DNA of 64,000 nucleotides. Origin: Pseudomonadota bacterium (lineage in GTDB: Bacteria > Pseudomonadota > Gammaproteobacteria > Steroidobacterales > Steroidobacteraceae). The position numbers and the translations under genes were made by a program. The stretch lies in the NCBI GenBank assembly GCA_021816775.1, contig JAKAXA010000017.1:1-64000 (forward strand), read 5' to 3'. Below are positions 55,631 through 64,000 of this stretch, in pieces. The notes beneath the pieces were generated by a model. It was given only the letters and a program-made list of their open reading frames with translations. It did not search any database and was not told the origin of the DNA. The number at the start of each line of letters is the position of its first letter. Positions within the stretch are counted from its first letter, which is position 1.

Positions 55631-55975
55631 TCAGTACTCGTCGCGCTCATCGTCGTCGTCCCAGTCGTCCTCATCGTCATCGTCATCGTCATCGTCATCC
55701 TCATCCTCATCCTCGTCGTCCTCGTCCTCCTCCCAGTCCTCATCCTCATCGTCCTCCTCGTCCTCCTCCTCGGGTTCGGCCCAGCCCTCGGGCTCTGCGG
55801 TCTCCTCGAGGTCCAATTCGTGCCAGGTTTCCAGGTCGAGCTGCTCGATCTCCCCGTCGAGATGCTCGATCTCGACCAGCTCGGCATCCTCGTCCACTTT
55901 GAGCACGCGGAAGGACTCGTCTTCTTCAAGGTTCTCGTACCACTGGCCGGGAACCGGTTCGTAATCTCTGCTCAC
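55631..55975 (-). CDS. acidic low-complexity protein (DUF6763-like)
   Basis: A 114-residue protein. The first 60 residues look folded (RDYEPVPGQWYENL, FRVLKVDED, IEHLDGEIEQLDLETWHELDL), the tail is a run of Asp/Glu of about 50 residues. GTG 55975 was chosen since AGAGGA lies about 10 nt upstream and MSRDYEP-type starts are usual in this family. The encoding DNA is a GAT/GAC/GAG repeat tract (about 55650-55770) prone to slippage. Function is unknown; a charged scaffold or metal-binding role is possible. Confidence 0.75.
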   Translation of the reverse strand: MSRDYEPVPGQWYENLEEDESFRVLKVDEDAELVEIEHLDGEIEQLDLETWHELDLEETAEPEGWAEPEEEDEEDDEDEDWEEDEDDEDEDEDDDDDDDDDEDDWDDDDERDEY

Positions 55976-56076
55976 CGATGGGGTCCTCTCACTTGGCGGC
56001 CGCGCAAGTTTAGGGGTTGCGCTGGCCGGGAGCAACGCACGGCCGTGTCGCGCTCGCGCGAATGATTCGCCGCACG

Positions 56077-56088
56077 TATAGTTTTCGC
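56077..56088 (+). promoter_or_regulatory. -10 element of a predicted leaderless proBA transcript
   Basis: TATAGT (56077-56082) ends 6 nt before the proB ATG (56089), placing +1 on the start codon. No ribosome site or clear -35 is present. Confidence 0.6.
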
Positions 56089-57237
56089 ATGCCCACCCGA
56101 TCGCAAGCGGACTCTCCTCTGGCCAAGGCGCGGCGCATCGTCGTCAAGGTCGGCTCGGCATTGCTGGTCGACGCAGCCAGCGGCCGCATCAATCGCGCCT
56201 GGCTCGAAACCCTCATCGAGGACCTTCTGCGGCTGCGCCGCCGGGGCCAGCAGGTCATCCTGGTGTCCTCGGGAGCCATCGCGCTCGGGCGCAGGCAGCT
56301 CTCGCTCGCCAAGGGAGCGCTGCGACTCGAGGAGAGCCAGGCCGCCGCGGCCGTCGGCCAGATTCGTCTGGCGCACGCCTACAAGGAGCTGCTCGAGAGC
56401 CGCCAGGTGACGGTCGCTCAGGTGCTGCTCACGCTCGAGGACAGCGAGCGGCGCCGGCGCTACCTCAACGCGCGTGCCACGCTCGAGACCTTGCTGGCGC
56501 TCGGTGCGCTGCCCGTCATCAACGAGAACGACACGGTCGCCACGGCTGAGATCCGCTACGGGGACAACGACCGCCTGGCGGCGCGCGTGGCACAGATGGC
56601 CGGCGCCGACTGTCTCATCCTGCTCTCGGATGTCGATGGCCTTTACGCGGCCGACCCGAACCGCGATCCGACCGCGAGGTTCATCGACGAAGTCCGCCAG
56701 ATCACCCCTGAAATCGAGGCGATGGGGGGGCGTTCGGTCTCCGAGATCGGCTCCGGCGGCATGGCCACGAAGCTGCTCGCCGCGCGGATCGCGATGGCCG
56801 CCGGCTGCCGCATGTGCATCGCCGCCGGACACCCCCGCCATCCGGTCCGCCGTCTCGAGGAGGGGGCGCGCTGCACCTGGTTCCTGCCGACCGCGAGCCC
56901 GGTCACGGCCCGCAAGCAGTGGATCGCCGGGACGCTGCGGCCAGCCGGCGCGCTGACCATCGATCACGGCGCGCTGCGCGCGCTGCGCGCCGGCCGCAGC
57001 CTCCTGCCCGCCGGAGTCACTGGTGCACGCGGGCAGTTCGAGCGCGGCGACACGGTGAGCGTGCTGACGCCGGAGGGTGCGGAAGTGGCCCGCGGCATCA
57101 TCGCGTACAGCGACAGCGACGCGGCGAAGATCATCGGCCGCCAGTCGGCGCAGATTCCCGACATTCTCGGGTTTCGCGGCCGCGACGAGCTGATTCATCG
57201 CGACGATCTGGTGCTGTTGCAGTCCTCATCGACATGA
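56089..57237 (+). CDS. proB: glutamate 5-kinase (ProB)
   Basis: A 382-residue kinase that phosphorylates L-glutamate to glutamate-5-phosphate, first step of proline synthesis. The amino-acid-kinase domain (about 12-265) has [41 protein letters not shown] and the [15 protein letters not shown] block; a C-terminal PUA domain (about 290-375) follows, as in E. coli. ATG 56089 coincides with the predicted +1. It overlaps proA by 4 nt (ATGA, 57234-57237). Usually feedback-inhibited by proline. Confidence 0.96.
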   Translation: MPTRSQADSPLAKARRIVVKVGSALLVDAASGRINRAWLETLIEDLLRLRRRGQQVILVSSGAIALGRRQLSLAKGALRLEESQAAAAVGQIRLAHAYKELLESRQVTVAQVLLTLEDSERRRRYLNARATLETLLALGALPVINENDTVATAEIRYGDNDRLAARVAQMAGADCLILLSDVDGLYAADPNRDPTARFIDEVRQITPEIEAMGGRSVSEIGSGGMATKLLAARIAMAAGCRMCIAAGHPRHPVRRLEEGARCTWFLPTASPVTARKQWIAGTLRPAGALTIDHGALRALRAGRSLLPAGVTGARGQFERGDTVSVLTPEGAEVARGIIAYSDSDAAKIIGRQSAQIPDILGFRGRDELIHRDDLVLLQSSST

Positions 57238-58511
57238 GCGCGAACTCAGACCCTGGGCTTGGCGAGACGATGCAGCGCCTGGGCCGCGATGCGGTGGCCG
57301 CCGCGGCCGTGCTGGCGCGCGCCACCGCCGCCGTGAAGGACGAGGCGCTCGGCCGCGCCGCGAACGCGATCCGCGCGCAGGCGGGCGAGATTCTGAGCGC
57401 CAATGGTCATGACCTCGCCGCCGCCCGCGCCGCCGGGCTCGGCGGTGCGCTGCTCGATCGCCTGGCGCTCAACGCCGAGCGGCTCGAGGCGATGGCGCGC
57501 GGCATCGAGGCCGTCATGAGCCTTGCGGACCCCATCGGCACCATCATGGCCGAATGGCAGCGCCCGAATGGACTGAAGATCCAGCGCGTGCGCGTGCCCC
57601 TCGGGGTGATCGGAATTATTTACGAGAGCCGCCCGAACGTCACGGCCGACGCTGGCGCGTTGTGCCTGAAGTCGGGCAACGCCGTGATTCTGCGCGGCGG
57701 GTCCGAGAGCCGCCACTCGAACGTCGCCATTCACGCCTGCCTGACCGAGGGGTTGCGCGGCGCGGGACTGCCGGCCGAGTGCATCCAGCTGGTGCCGACC
57801 ACCGATCGCGCCGCGGTCGGCTACATGCTCTCGGGCATGACCGACTATCTCGACGTGATCGTGCCGCGCGGCGGCAAGAGTCTGGTCGCGCGGGTCCGGC
57901 AGGAGGCGCGGGTGCCGGTGATCGGGCATCTCGAGGGCAACTGCCACGTGTACATCGATCGGGATGCCGACGTGCGCATGGCCGAGGCCATCGCGCTCAA
58001 CGCGAAGATGCGCCGCACCGGCATCTGCGGCGCCGCCGAGACGCTGCTCATCGATCGGGCGTGTGTCGCGACGCATATGACGCCCGTGGTGCGCACGCTG
58101 CTCGATGCCGGCTGCGAGGTGCGCGGCGATGAGACCGTGCAGAGCGCCGACCCGCGCGTGCGGCCGGCGAGCGAGGAGGACTGGTACACCGAGTACCTCG
58201 AGGCGATCATCGCGGCCAAGGTGGTCGATGGCCTCGAGGGGGCGATCGCGCATATCGGCCGCTATGGCTCGGCACACACCGAATCGATCGTCACCGACAA
58301 CCAAGCCACCGCCGAGCGCTTTCTGCAGCGGGTCGACAGCGCCATCGTGCTGCACAACGCCTCGACGCAGTTCGCCGATGGGGGCGAGTTCGGCATGGGG
58401 GCGGAGATCGGCATCTCCACCGACCGCTTCCACGCCCGCGGACCGGTCGGGGTCGAACAGTTGACGAGTTACAAGTACATCGTGCGCGGCTCGGGCCAGG
58501 TCAGGCCGTAG
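57234..58511 (+). CDS. proA: gamma-glutamyl phosphate reductase (ProA)
   Basis: A 425-residue NADPH-dependent aldehyde-dehydrogenase-fold enzyme making glutamate-5-semialdehyde. The catalytic Cys lies in [13 protein letters not shown] and the substrate block [10 protein letters not shown] precedes it; the end SGQVRP is typical. It is coupled to proB by a 4-nt overlap. Its stop overlaps the convergent molybdopterin fusion gene by 11 bp. Confidence 0.96.
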   Translation: MSANSDPGLGETMQRLGRDAVAAAAVLARATAAVKDEALGRAANAIRAQAGEILSANGHDLAAARAAGLGGALLDRLALNAERLEAMARGIEAVMSLADPIGTIMAEWQRPNGLKIQRVRVPLGVIGIIYESRPNVTADAGALCLKSGNAVILRGGSESRHSNVAIHACLTEGLRGAGLPAECIQLVPTTDRAAVGYMLSGMTDYLDVIVPRGGKSLVARVRQEARVPVIGHLEGNCHVYIDRDADVRMAEAIALNAKMRRTGICGAAETLLIDRACVATHMTPVVRTLLDAGCEVRGDETVQSADPRVRPASEEDWYTEYLEAIIAAKVVDGLEGAIAHIGRYGSAHTESIVTDNQATAERFLQRVDSAIVLHNASTQFADGGEFGMGAEIGISTDRFHARGPVGVEQLTSYKYIVRGSGQVRP

Positions 58512-60096
58512 CGGCGCGCGCGAGCGCGGCCAGCCCTCCGCGCAGGGAGTACACGTGTGCATGACCCCTGGCGCGCAGCTCGCCCGCCGCCGCGAGGCTG
58601 CGCACGCCGCTCGTGCAGATCAGCAGGCAGCGCTGCGACAGCGAGGCGGGCGGTGGGCCGTAGAGCAGCTGCGTGAGCGGGATCGCGCTGACGGCCGCTC
58701 CTGGGGCCGGCTCGCGCGCGCACTCGGCGGGCTCGCGGATGTCGATGAGGGTGTAGCCCGCCGCGAACGCCGCCTGCAGCGAACCGAACTCGATCTCCAC
58801 GCTCGCCGCGTCCGCGCTCTGCAGGCTGCCCGTGCCGCGCGCGCCGTGGCGGGGGCAGTCCGGCGCGCGCCGGGCGCGCAGGCGGGTCACGTTCAGGGTG
58901 AGCAGATCCACCATCAAGACCGCATCGGTGAGCTGCCCGGGCAGATCGAGCAGCACCTTCAGCGCCTCGAGCGCCTGCAGAGTGCCGAGCACGCCGGGAA
59001 CCGGCCCGAGCACGCCCGCCTCGGCGCACGCGCCGACCAGGCCGTCGCGAGCCGTTTCCGGCCAGACGCAGCGCAGGCAGGGTCCCTGCCCCGGCCGCAC
59101 CACCTGCAGCTGTCCCTCGTACTGATACACGCTGGCGAACACTGCCGGTTGGCCGGAGCGCACGCACGCGTCGTTCAGCGCCAGCTTGCTCGCGATGGTG
59201 TCGGTGCAGTCGATGACGATGTCGTACCCGGCAATGAGGTCGGAAGCGTTGCCCGGGTCGAGCCGGGTGCGATAGGTGCGCACGTCGAGGGCAGGATTCA
59301 CCGCGCGCAATCGCTCGGCGGCGAGCTCGACTTTGGGCCGACCGGCGTCCTCGAGCGCGTAGAGCGGCTGGCGGTGCAGGTTGGAGGCTTCCAGCACATC
59401 GGCATCCACCAGGCCCAGCCGGCCGATCCCCGCCGCAGCGAGATAGCTCATGGCCGGCACGCCGAGCCCGCCGCAGCCGACGATCAGCACCGCGGCTCGC
59501 CCGAGCCGCGCCTGGCCGGCCGCGCCGACCTCCGGCAGCACCATCTGGCGGGAGTAGTCCGGAGCCGCTGCGCTCTGCGTCTCGGAATGCGGCGCGGACC
59601 TGTGTTCGTGCTCGTGGCGGTGCTGATGCGCCGGCGCGCGCGCGCCGGCCTCGGCGAGCGGCTCTGCGGGCGCCGCGCAGCGCTCGCAGTTCACCCAGCC
59701 AGAGTCCCCCTCGAGGTAGTGTTCCTTCTTCCAGATCGGCACACGGTGCTTGACCGCATCGATGATGTAGCGGCAGGCGAGGAACGCCTCGTGGCGGTGC
59801 CGCGCCGCGACACCGACCCAGACTGCGGTTTCGCCAATCTCGAGCGCTCCGAGGCGGTGCACACAGGCGGCCCGTTCGACGCCAAACCGGGCGAGCGCTT
59901 CGCTGACGATCCGCTCGCCCTCCTTGATGGCCAGCGCCTCGAACGCCTCGTATTCCAGGCGGCGCACGCTGCGCCCCTCGTTGTGGTCGCGGACCCAGCC
60001 CTCGAAGCTGCTGTAGCCGCCCGCGGCCGCGCCCTCGAGCGCCGCACGCAGCGCGGTGGGATCGATGGGATCGGTGCTGAAGCGAAAAAGCGTCAT
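58501..60096 (-). CDS. MoaE-MoeB-rhodanese fusion protein
   Basis: A 531-residue three-domain protein. Residues about 1-140: MoaE, the large subunit of molybdopterin synthase ([27 protein letters not shown]). A linker of about 35 residues is His-rich ([10 protein letters not shown]). Residues about 180-420: MoeB/ThiF E1 domain ([20 protein letters not shown] in ASNLHRQ region) that adenylates the MoaD C-terminus. Zinc ligands CLRC are present but the second pair reads CPRH. Residues about 435-531: rhodanese with loop CTSGVR, a likely sulfur donor. ATG 60096 starts at the MoaE domain; 60129 is an alternative. The fusion should recharge MoaD in one complex. Confidence 0.9.
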   Translation of the reverse strand: MTLFRFSTDPIDPTALRAALEGAAAGGYSSFEGWVRDHNEGRSVRRLEYEAFEALAIKEGERIVSEALARFGVERAACVHRLGALEIGETAVWVGVAARHRHEAFLACRYIIDAVKHRVPIWKKEHYLEGDSGWVNCERCAAPAEPLAEAGARAPAHQHRHEHEHRSAPHSETQSAAAPDYSRQMVLPEVGAAGQARLGRAAVLIVGCGGLGVPAMSYLAAAGIGRLGLVDADVLEASNLHRQPLYALEDAGRPKVELAAERLRAVNPALDVRTYRTRLDPGNASDLIAGYDIVIDCTDTIASKLALNDACVRSGQPAVFASVYQYEGQLQVVRPGQGPCLRCVWPETARDGLVGACAEAGVLGPVPGVLGTLQALEALKVLLDLPGQLTDAVLMVDLLTLNVTRLRARRAPDCPRHGARGTGSLQSADAASVEIEFGSLQAAFAAGYTLIDIREPAECAREPAPGAAVSAIPLTQLLYGPPPASLSQRCLLICTSGVRSLAAAGELRARGHAHVYSLRGGLAALARAATA

Positions 60097-60150
60097 GTCG
60101 TCACATCGGATTCGCGGCGCAGCCGACACGCCGTCGGGCGCGCACCAGGG

Positions 60151-61011
60151 CTAGCCGCCGGCCACCGGCGGGATGAACACCACGGTGTCGCCGTCGGCGA
60201 GCGGGGCGGACCACTCGGCGAACTCGGCGTTCACCGCCACGCGCAGCAGCTGCGGCGGCAGCGTGAAGGGGTGGCGTCGCTTCAGTTCGTGGTACAGCTC
60301 GCGCGCGGTGGCGGCGGTGGTGTGCAGCGACTCGCCGCTGCGCCCGGCCTGCTCACGCAGCAGCGCGTAATACTGCACCGAGATGTGTTTGTCCGCTGCC
60401 AGCCGAGGCGCGCGCAGGGCTTCGGACGCCTGTTGGAACTCCTGCGGCGTGTTGACGTTCTCCAGCGCGCCGGGCTCGGGCTGATCGAGCAGTGCGGTGT
60501 CGGCGCCGAGCAGAAACTTCCGCGGACAGAGCCGCCCGGCGGCTGCGGCGGCCGCCAGAGGCGAATGGCTCGCCGGCTCGTAGATCGCGCACAGCGGTTC
60601 GGGCAGCCCGTCGTGGCTCGAGCGATAGGCGGTGGCGGTGCGCCCGGGCTCGCGCGAGGCGATCAGGTGCCCGAGCGTGCGCGCATCGAGGAACGGCAGG
60701 TCGCAGGCGAGCACGAGCCAGGCGGCATGTGGATGGGCCGCCTGGGCGGCGAGGATGCCGCCGACCGGACCGAGGTCCTGGGGCGCATCCATGATCAACT
60801 CGTAGCGCCTGCGCAGCGGATCGTCGCGCTGCTCGGCGCGAACCGACACGAAGGCGCGCTCCACGCGGTCCTCGAGCAGCGCCATCGTCCGCTCGAGCTG
60901 GCTCTGGCCGTGGTATTCGAGCGCGGCCTTGTCCCGCTGCATGCGGCGGCTGCGTCCGCCCGCGAGCAGCAGGCCGTAGAGCGGTGCGAGGGGAGCGCCG
61001 GCGTCCGTCAT
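60151..61011 (-). CDS. mobA: MobA-MoaD fusion (Mo cofactor guanylyltransferase and molybdopterin synthase small subunit)
   Basis: A 286-residue fusion. Residues about 1-200 form a MobA-type nucleotidyltransferase (LLLAGGRSRRMQRDKAALEYHG, LACDLPFLD, and the NVNTPQEF end). Residues about 208-286 form a MoaD ubiquitin-like domain that ends in the essential Gly-Gly (PPVAGG), the site of adenylation and thiocarboxylation. The GG being at the true C-terminus shows the MoaD part is functional. ATG overlaps the moaC stop by 4 nt. MobA makes the guanine dinucleotide form of Moco. Confidence 0.92.
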   Translation of the reverse strand: MTDAGAPLAPLYGLLLAGGRSRRMQRDKAALEYHGQSQLERTMALLEDRVERAFVSVRAEQRDDPLRRRYELIMDAPQDLGPVGGILAAQAAHPHAAWLVLACDLPFLDARTLGHLIASREPGRTATAYRSSHDGLPEPLCAIYEPASHSPLAAAAAAGRLCPRKFLLGADTALLDQPEPGALENVNTPQEFQQASEALRAPRLAADKHISVQYYALLREQAGRSGESLHTTAATARELYHELKRRHPFTLPPQLLRVAVNAEFAEWSAPLADGDTVVFIPPVAGG

Positions 61012-61514
61012 GCCCGCGTGCCCTTGCGCGCCGCGGCGCGCTGGTAGGGGCGCTTGCCGCCGGACTTGGCGAGCAGCCGCACGCCGTCGATTTCGATGTC
61101 GTGGGAGAGCGCTTTACACATGTCGTAGATGGTCAGGGCCGCGACCGAGGCGCCGGTGAGCGCCTCCATTTCCACACCGGTGCGGTGGTGCACCGCCACG
61201 TGGCAGCGGATGCGGATCTGCCCGCCCGGGCGCTGCTCGATCTGCACCGAGCAGTGCTCGAGTCCCAGGGGGTGACAGAAGGGGATCAGCTCGTGCGTGC
61301 GCTTGGCCGCCATCACGCCCGCGATGATCGCCGTGTCGAACACCGGCCCCTTGCGGGTGCGATGGCCGCTGCGGCGCAGCTCGGCCGCGACCGGGCGCGG
61401 CAGTATCACGCGCGCCTCGGCGGTCGCCTCGCGCAGCGTGACCTCCTTGCCGCCCACGTCCACCATGGCGGGGCGATTGCGCGCATCGAGATGGGACAGC
61501 TTGCTCGGCGCCAT
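61008..61514 (-). CDS. moaC: cyclic pyranopterin monophosphate synthase (MoaC)
   Basis: A 168-residue enzyme that converts 3',8-cyclo-GTP to cPMP. It shows the family blocks KGPVFDTAIIAGVMAAKRTHELIPFCHPL, GVEMEALTGASVAALTIYDMCKAL and DIEIDGVRLLAKSGGKRPY, with the catalytic Lys and His. Start ATG 61514 shares its A with the moaA stop (TGATG), so it is coupled to moaA; the longer frame has no family match. Confidence 0.95.
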   Translation of the reverse strand: MAPSKLSHLDARNRPAMVDVGGKEVTLREATAEARVILPRPVAAELRRSGHRTRKGPVFDTAIIAGVMAAKRTHELIPFCHPLGLEHCSVQIEQRPGGQIRIRCHVAVHHRTGVEMEALTGASVAALTIYDMCKALSHDIEIDGVRLLAKSGGKRPYQRAAARKGTRA

Positions 61515-62566
61515 CAGCCACCAATGTAGAACATTTCGACCTTGCGCGCGCCCTCGGCGGCCTGCGCCCCCTGATGACGCTGCTCGCTGTAATTGTCGGC
61601 GCGCTCGCGCCACAGCGCGCGCAGCGCATCGAGCAGGTCCTCCTCGCTGGCGCCGCTGCGCAGCCGGTCACGCAGCGGCGTGCCGTGCGTGGCAAAGAGG
61701 CAGCTGTAGAGCACCCCGTCCGAGGAGAGCCGCGCTCGGGTGCAATCCCCGCAGAACGGTTGCGTGACCGATGAGATGAAGCCGATCTCACCGCCGCCGT
61801 CGGTGAAGGTGTAGCGCTCGGCCACCTCGCCGCGATAGGCGGGCTCGAGCGGCGCGAGCGGCCAGCGCGCGCCGATGCGCTCGAGCAGCTCCCGCGAGGG
61901 AACCACCGCCTCGCGCCGCCAGTGGTTGCGGTTGCCGACATCCATGTATTCGATGAATCGCACGATCACGCCCGTGCCGCGGAAGCGCTCCACCAGCTCG
62001 AGCACCGTGTGATCGTTCACGCCGCGCTGCACGACCGCATTGACTTTGATCGGGCCGAGGCCCGCGCGCCGCGCCTGCTCGATGCCGCCGAGGGCCTCTT
62101 CCAGTCCGCCGAATCCGCCGCTCATGCGCATGAACACGTCCGGATCGAGACTGTCGAGACTGACCGTGACGCGCTGCAGGCCGGCCGCGCGCAGCTCGAA
62201 CGCATGCTTGGCGAGCAGCGTGCCGTTGGTGGTGAGCGCCACGTCCTCGATGCCCTCGATGGCGGTGAGGTCGCCGATCAGGTCGGTCAGATTGGGCCTG
62301 AGCAGCGGCTCCCCGCCGGTCAGGCGCAGCTTGCGCACCCCGAGGCGCACCAGCAGCCGCGTCACGCGGACGATTTCATCGAACGAGAGCCGCTCGTGCG
62401 AGCCGAGAAAGCGGTAGGTCTCGTGGAAGGTCTCCCGCGGCATGCAGTAGGGGCAGCGGAAGTTGCACCGGTCCATGACCGAGATGCGCAGATCGCGCAG
62501 CATCCGGCCGCGCCGGTCGCGCAATCCGGCCGGCGCGCGCGCGGTGGGGGCATCGCTTGCAGTCAT
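61514..62566 (-). CDS. moaA: GTP 3',8-cyclase (MoaA)
   Basis: A 350-residue radical SAM enzyme. The N-terminal cluster motif is CNFRCPYC (CxxxCxxC), with the C-terminal cluster CGDC...C (SVTQPFCGDCTRARLSSDGVLYSC). It ends in GG, typical for MoaA. It cyclises GTP to 3',8-cyclo-GTP, the first step of molybdopterin synthesis. It is 47 bp after moeA and coupled to moaC. Confidence 0.96.
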   Translation of the reverse strand: MTASDAPTARAPAGLRDRRGRMLRDLRISVMDRCNFRCPYCMPRETFHETYRFLGSHERLSFDEIVRVTRLLVRLGVRKLRLTGGEPLLRPNLTDLIGDLTAIEGIEDVALTTNGTLLAKHAFELRAAGLQRVTVSLDSLDPDVFMRMSGGFGGLEEALGGIEQARRAGLGPIKVNAVVQRGVNDHTVLELVERFRGTGVIVRFIEYMDVGNRNHWRREAVVPSRELLERIGARWPLAPLEPAYRGEVAERYTFTDGGGEIGFISSVTQPFCGDCTRARLSSDGVLYSCLFATHGTPLRDRLRSGASEEDLLDALRALWRERADNYSEQRHQGAQAAEGARKVEMFYIGG

Positions 62567-62613
62567 CGGGTACCTTTACCACTCGCCGGGGCGGATTGCC
62601 ATCCTGCGGCCGG

Positions 62614-63813
62614 CTACCAGCGGTACAGCGGCGCGACGAACCCGGCCGGATAGGTGTTCGGGCCGGCCGGCAGCTCCACGAACCCGTCGGTGCCGGCCAG
62701 CGAGGTGAAGTCGCCCGAGCCCTGGGTGGGGCGCGGCAGCGCCCGGCAGCAGCCGTGCTCGTCCGTGACCAGCCGCACCGGCAGGAAGAACGTGAGCGCG
62801 GGCGTTACAGTAAATGCCTCCGCGAGGGCGATGCGCTGGGGCGCCGCGGCGTGCTCGCCCTGGGCGGCCGCCAGCGCCGGGAGCACGTAGCGCGAGACGC
62901 ACACGGCGGTGGAGACGGGATTGCCGGGCAGGGCGAACACGGCGGCGCCGGTGGGCGCCATGCCGAACCACAGCGGCTTGCCCGGGCGTTGGGCCACCTT
63001 GTGGAATACGCAGCGCACGCCGAGCGCATCGAGTGCCTGGGGCACCAGATCCAGCCGCCCCATCGATACCCCGCCGCTCAGCACCAGCACGTCGTGGGTT
63101 TCCAGATGGAATTTCAGCCGCGCTTGCAGTTCCTGCGCGTCATCGCGCAGGTGTTCGGTCGCGACGCGCTCGTAGCCGTGCAGACGCAGCGCCGCCGCAA
63201 TGGCATAGGCGTTCGAGCGGCGGACCTGATGGGCGAGGATGGGCTCGCCGGGCTCGATCAGCTCGTTGCCGGTCGAGATCACCGCCAGCATCGGCTGGTT
63301 GGCGACCTGGATCCTCGCCTTGCCGGCCGCCGCGGCGACCGCGATCTGTGGTGCCCCGAGCCGCGTCCCCGCCGTCAGCAGCAGTGCGCCCTCGCGAGCA
63401 TCCGTGCCGCGCCGATGCACATTCTGTCCGGGCCGCACCTCGCTGCCCTCGCCGAGACTCGCGACCCCGTCGCGAGTGCTGATCTGCTCGACGGGCACCA
63501 CGCAATCGCAGCCCGCGGGCAGAGGCGTTCCCGTCATCACTTCGATGCATCCGTGCGCTGAGGCAAGCGCAACCGGGGCGTCGCCGGCGGCCTGCGTCGC
63601 CTCGATGGCGAAGGAGCGAGCGCCGCGCTGCAGCGCGGCGCTCGCCAGCGCAATTCCGTCCATGGTGACGCGATCGAAGGGCGGCTGGTCGCGCTCGGCG
63701 CGTATGTCCTCGCGCAGCACCGCTCCGGCGCACTGCAGCAGCGGCAGGGAGATCGTGGGCAGGCACGTGAGGTGCCGCCCGATCAGCTCATCCGCTGCGG
63801 CGGGACTGATCAT
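62614..63813 (-). CDS. moeA: molybdopterin molybdenumtransferase (MoeA)
   Basis: A 399-residue enzyme that inserts molybdate into adenylated molybdopterin. The N-terminal block PPFDRVTMDGIALAS, AGDAPV, TGTPLPAGCDCVVPVEQ and the C-terminal MoCF-binding domain SGGVSMGRLDLVPQAL with FALPGNPVSTAVCVSRYVLPAL are diagnostic. The ATG 63813 lies 17 bp after the end of the partial upstream gene, so this may be an operon of six or more genes read leftward. Confidence 0.95.
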   Translation of the reverse strand: MISPAAADELIGRHLTCLPTISLPLLQCAGAVLREDIRAERDQPPFDRVTMDGIALASAALQRGARSFAIEATQAAGDAPVALASAHGCIEVMTGTPLPAGCDCVVPVEQISTRDGVASLGEGSEVRPGQNVHRRGTDAREGALLLTAGTRLGAPQIAVAAAAGKARIQVANQPMLAVISTGNELIEPGEPILAHQVRRSNAYAIAAALRLHGYERVATEHLRDDAQELQARLKFHLETHDVLVLSGGVSMGRLDLVPQALDALGVRCVFHKVAQRPGKPLWFGMAPTGAAVFALPGNPVSTAVCVSRYVLPALAAAQGEHAAAPQRIALAEAFTVTPALTFFLPVRLVTDEHGCCRALPRPTQGSGDFTSLAGTDGFVELPAGPNTYPAGFVAPLYRW

Positions 63814-63830
63814 GCCGTGCGCTCTCGCTG

Positions 63831-64000
63831 CTAATCGCCCTTCTTCGCGTGCTTCTTCTGGTAGACACGCACTTGGGCGTTGAATTCGCGGGCGACGTTC
63901 TTCAGCTGATCGACAGCGGCGTTGTGGCGCTGGATCTCCATCGACTCGAGCGCCGCGACCTGCTTCTTGCTGAGCTTCAGGGACTGCTCGGCGATGGTCT
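63831..64000 (-). CDS. C-terminal end of an unidentified gene (partial)
   Basis: The minus strand reads 56 residues open to the window edge, ending in QKKHAKKGD and TAG at 63833-63831. The fragment is helical and charged, with AEQSLKLSKKQVAALESMEI. It belongs to a gene starting outside the window, and I do not recognise it. It lies 17 bp upstream of moeA and may share its operon. Confidence 0.65.
   Translation of the reverse strand, partial: TIAEQSLKLSKKQVAALESMEIQRHNAAVDQLKNVAREFNAQVRVYQKKHAKKGD

Noticed and set aside
55650-55770. Triplet repeats as a CRISPR or satellite array
   Set aside because: The repeat is an in-frame Asp/Glu codon run inside a gene, with no spacer-repeat periodicity.

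Overview
The window is GC-rich (by eye well above 60 percent), densely coded bacterial DNA. Gammaproteobacterial relatives are suggested by BipA/TypA, HAE1-type RND efflux, TonB-dependent receptors including BtuB, FNR-like ferredoxin reductase, TesB, a DUF6491-like lipoprotein and a MobA-MoaD fusion. A Xanthomonadales/Steroidobacterales-like gammaproteobacterium is my best guess, from gene content only. The left edge carries the 3' end (domains V and VI) of a group II intron; otherwise no insertion sequence, prophage or CRISPR array is visible.

Layout. 1-8.3 kb: intron tail, a Cys/Met-type PLP enzyme, an hsp20-lon proteostasis pair, a PadR regulator with its membrane partner, a DUF1801 protein, an outer-membrane barrel and an SDR. 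8.3-13.2 kb: a promoter and cobalamin riboswitch followed by an orphan membrane protein, cobB, a 43-codon ORF, a BtuF-like protein without signal peptide, and cobQ, mostly joined by 4-nt overlaps. 13.2-22.5 kb: VOC protein, DUF4010 membrane protein, tRNA-Arg(ACG), PBP4-type DacB, an APC permease and an RND pump with its adaptor. 22.7-37.4 kb: an exported carbohydrate locus with GH37 trehalase, an unclassified six-hairpin glycosidase, a GH65-like enzyme, a GH31 lipoprotein, a TPR/2OG-Fe(II) oxygenase and a TonB-dependent receptor. 37.8-50 kb: XRE regulator, TypA, a FAD oxidoreductase, an ABC exporter, a lipoprotein, GlgB, GDPD, a small Cys protein, FNR and TesB. 50-52.4 kb: a second cobalamin riboswitch driving btuB. 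52.5-58.5 kb: a D-2-hydroxyacid dehydrogenase, a VIT1-type transporter with ferritin-like domain, an acidic protein and proBA. 58.5-63.8 kb: a molybdenum-cofactor operon (moeA, moaA, moaC, mobA-moaD fusion, moaE-moeB-rhodanese fusion).

Regulation stands out. (i) Trehalase, the glycosidase operon and the distant TonB receptor have near-identical promoters (TTGCNN, 17 bp, TAYCAT) overlaid by the same 16-bp pseudo-palindrome (consensus ATGACATCGATGTCAT), which predicts one regulon for uptake and hydrolysis of an alpha-glucoside. (ii) Five genes have a -10 hexamer ending exactly 6 nt before the start codon, so the start codon should be +1: leaderless mRNAs. (iii) Two cobalamin riboswitches control B12 acquisition and corrinoid remodelling. 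(iv) Convergent neighbours repeatedly overlap at their stop codons.

Gene functions are assigned from recognisable motifs and protein architecture; no database search was possible.
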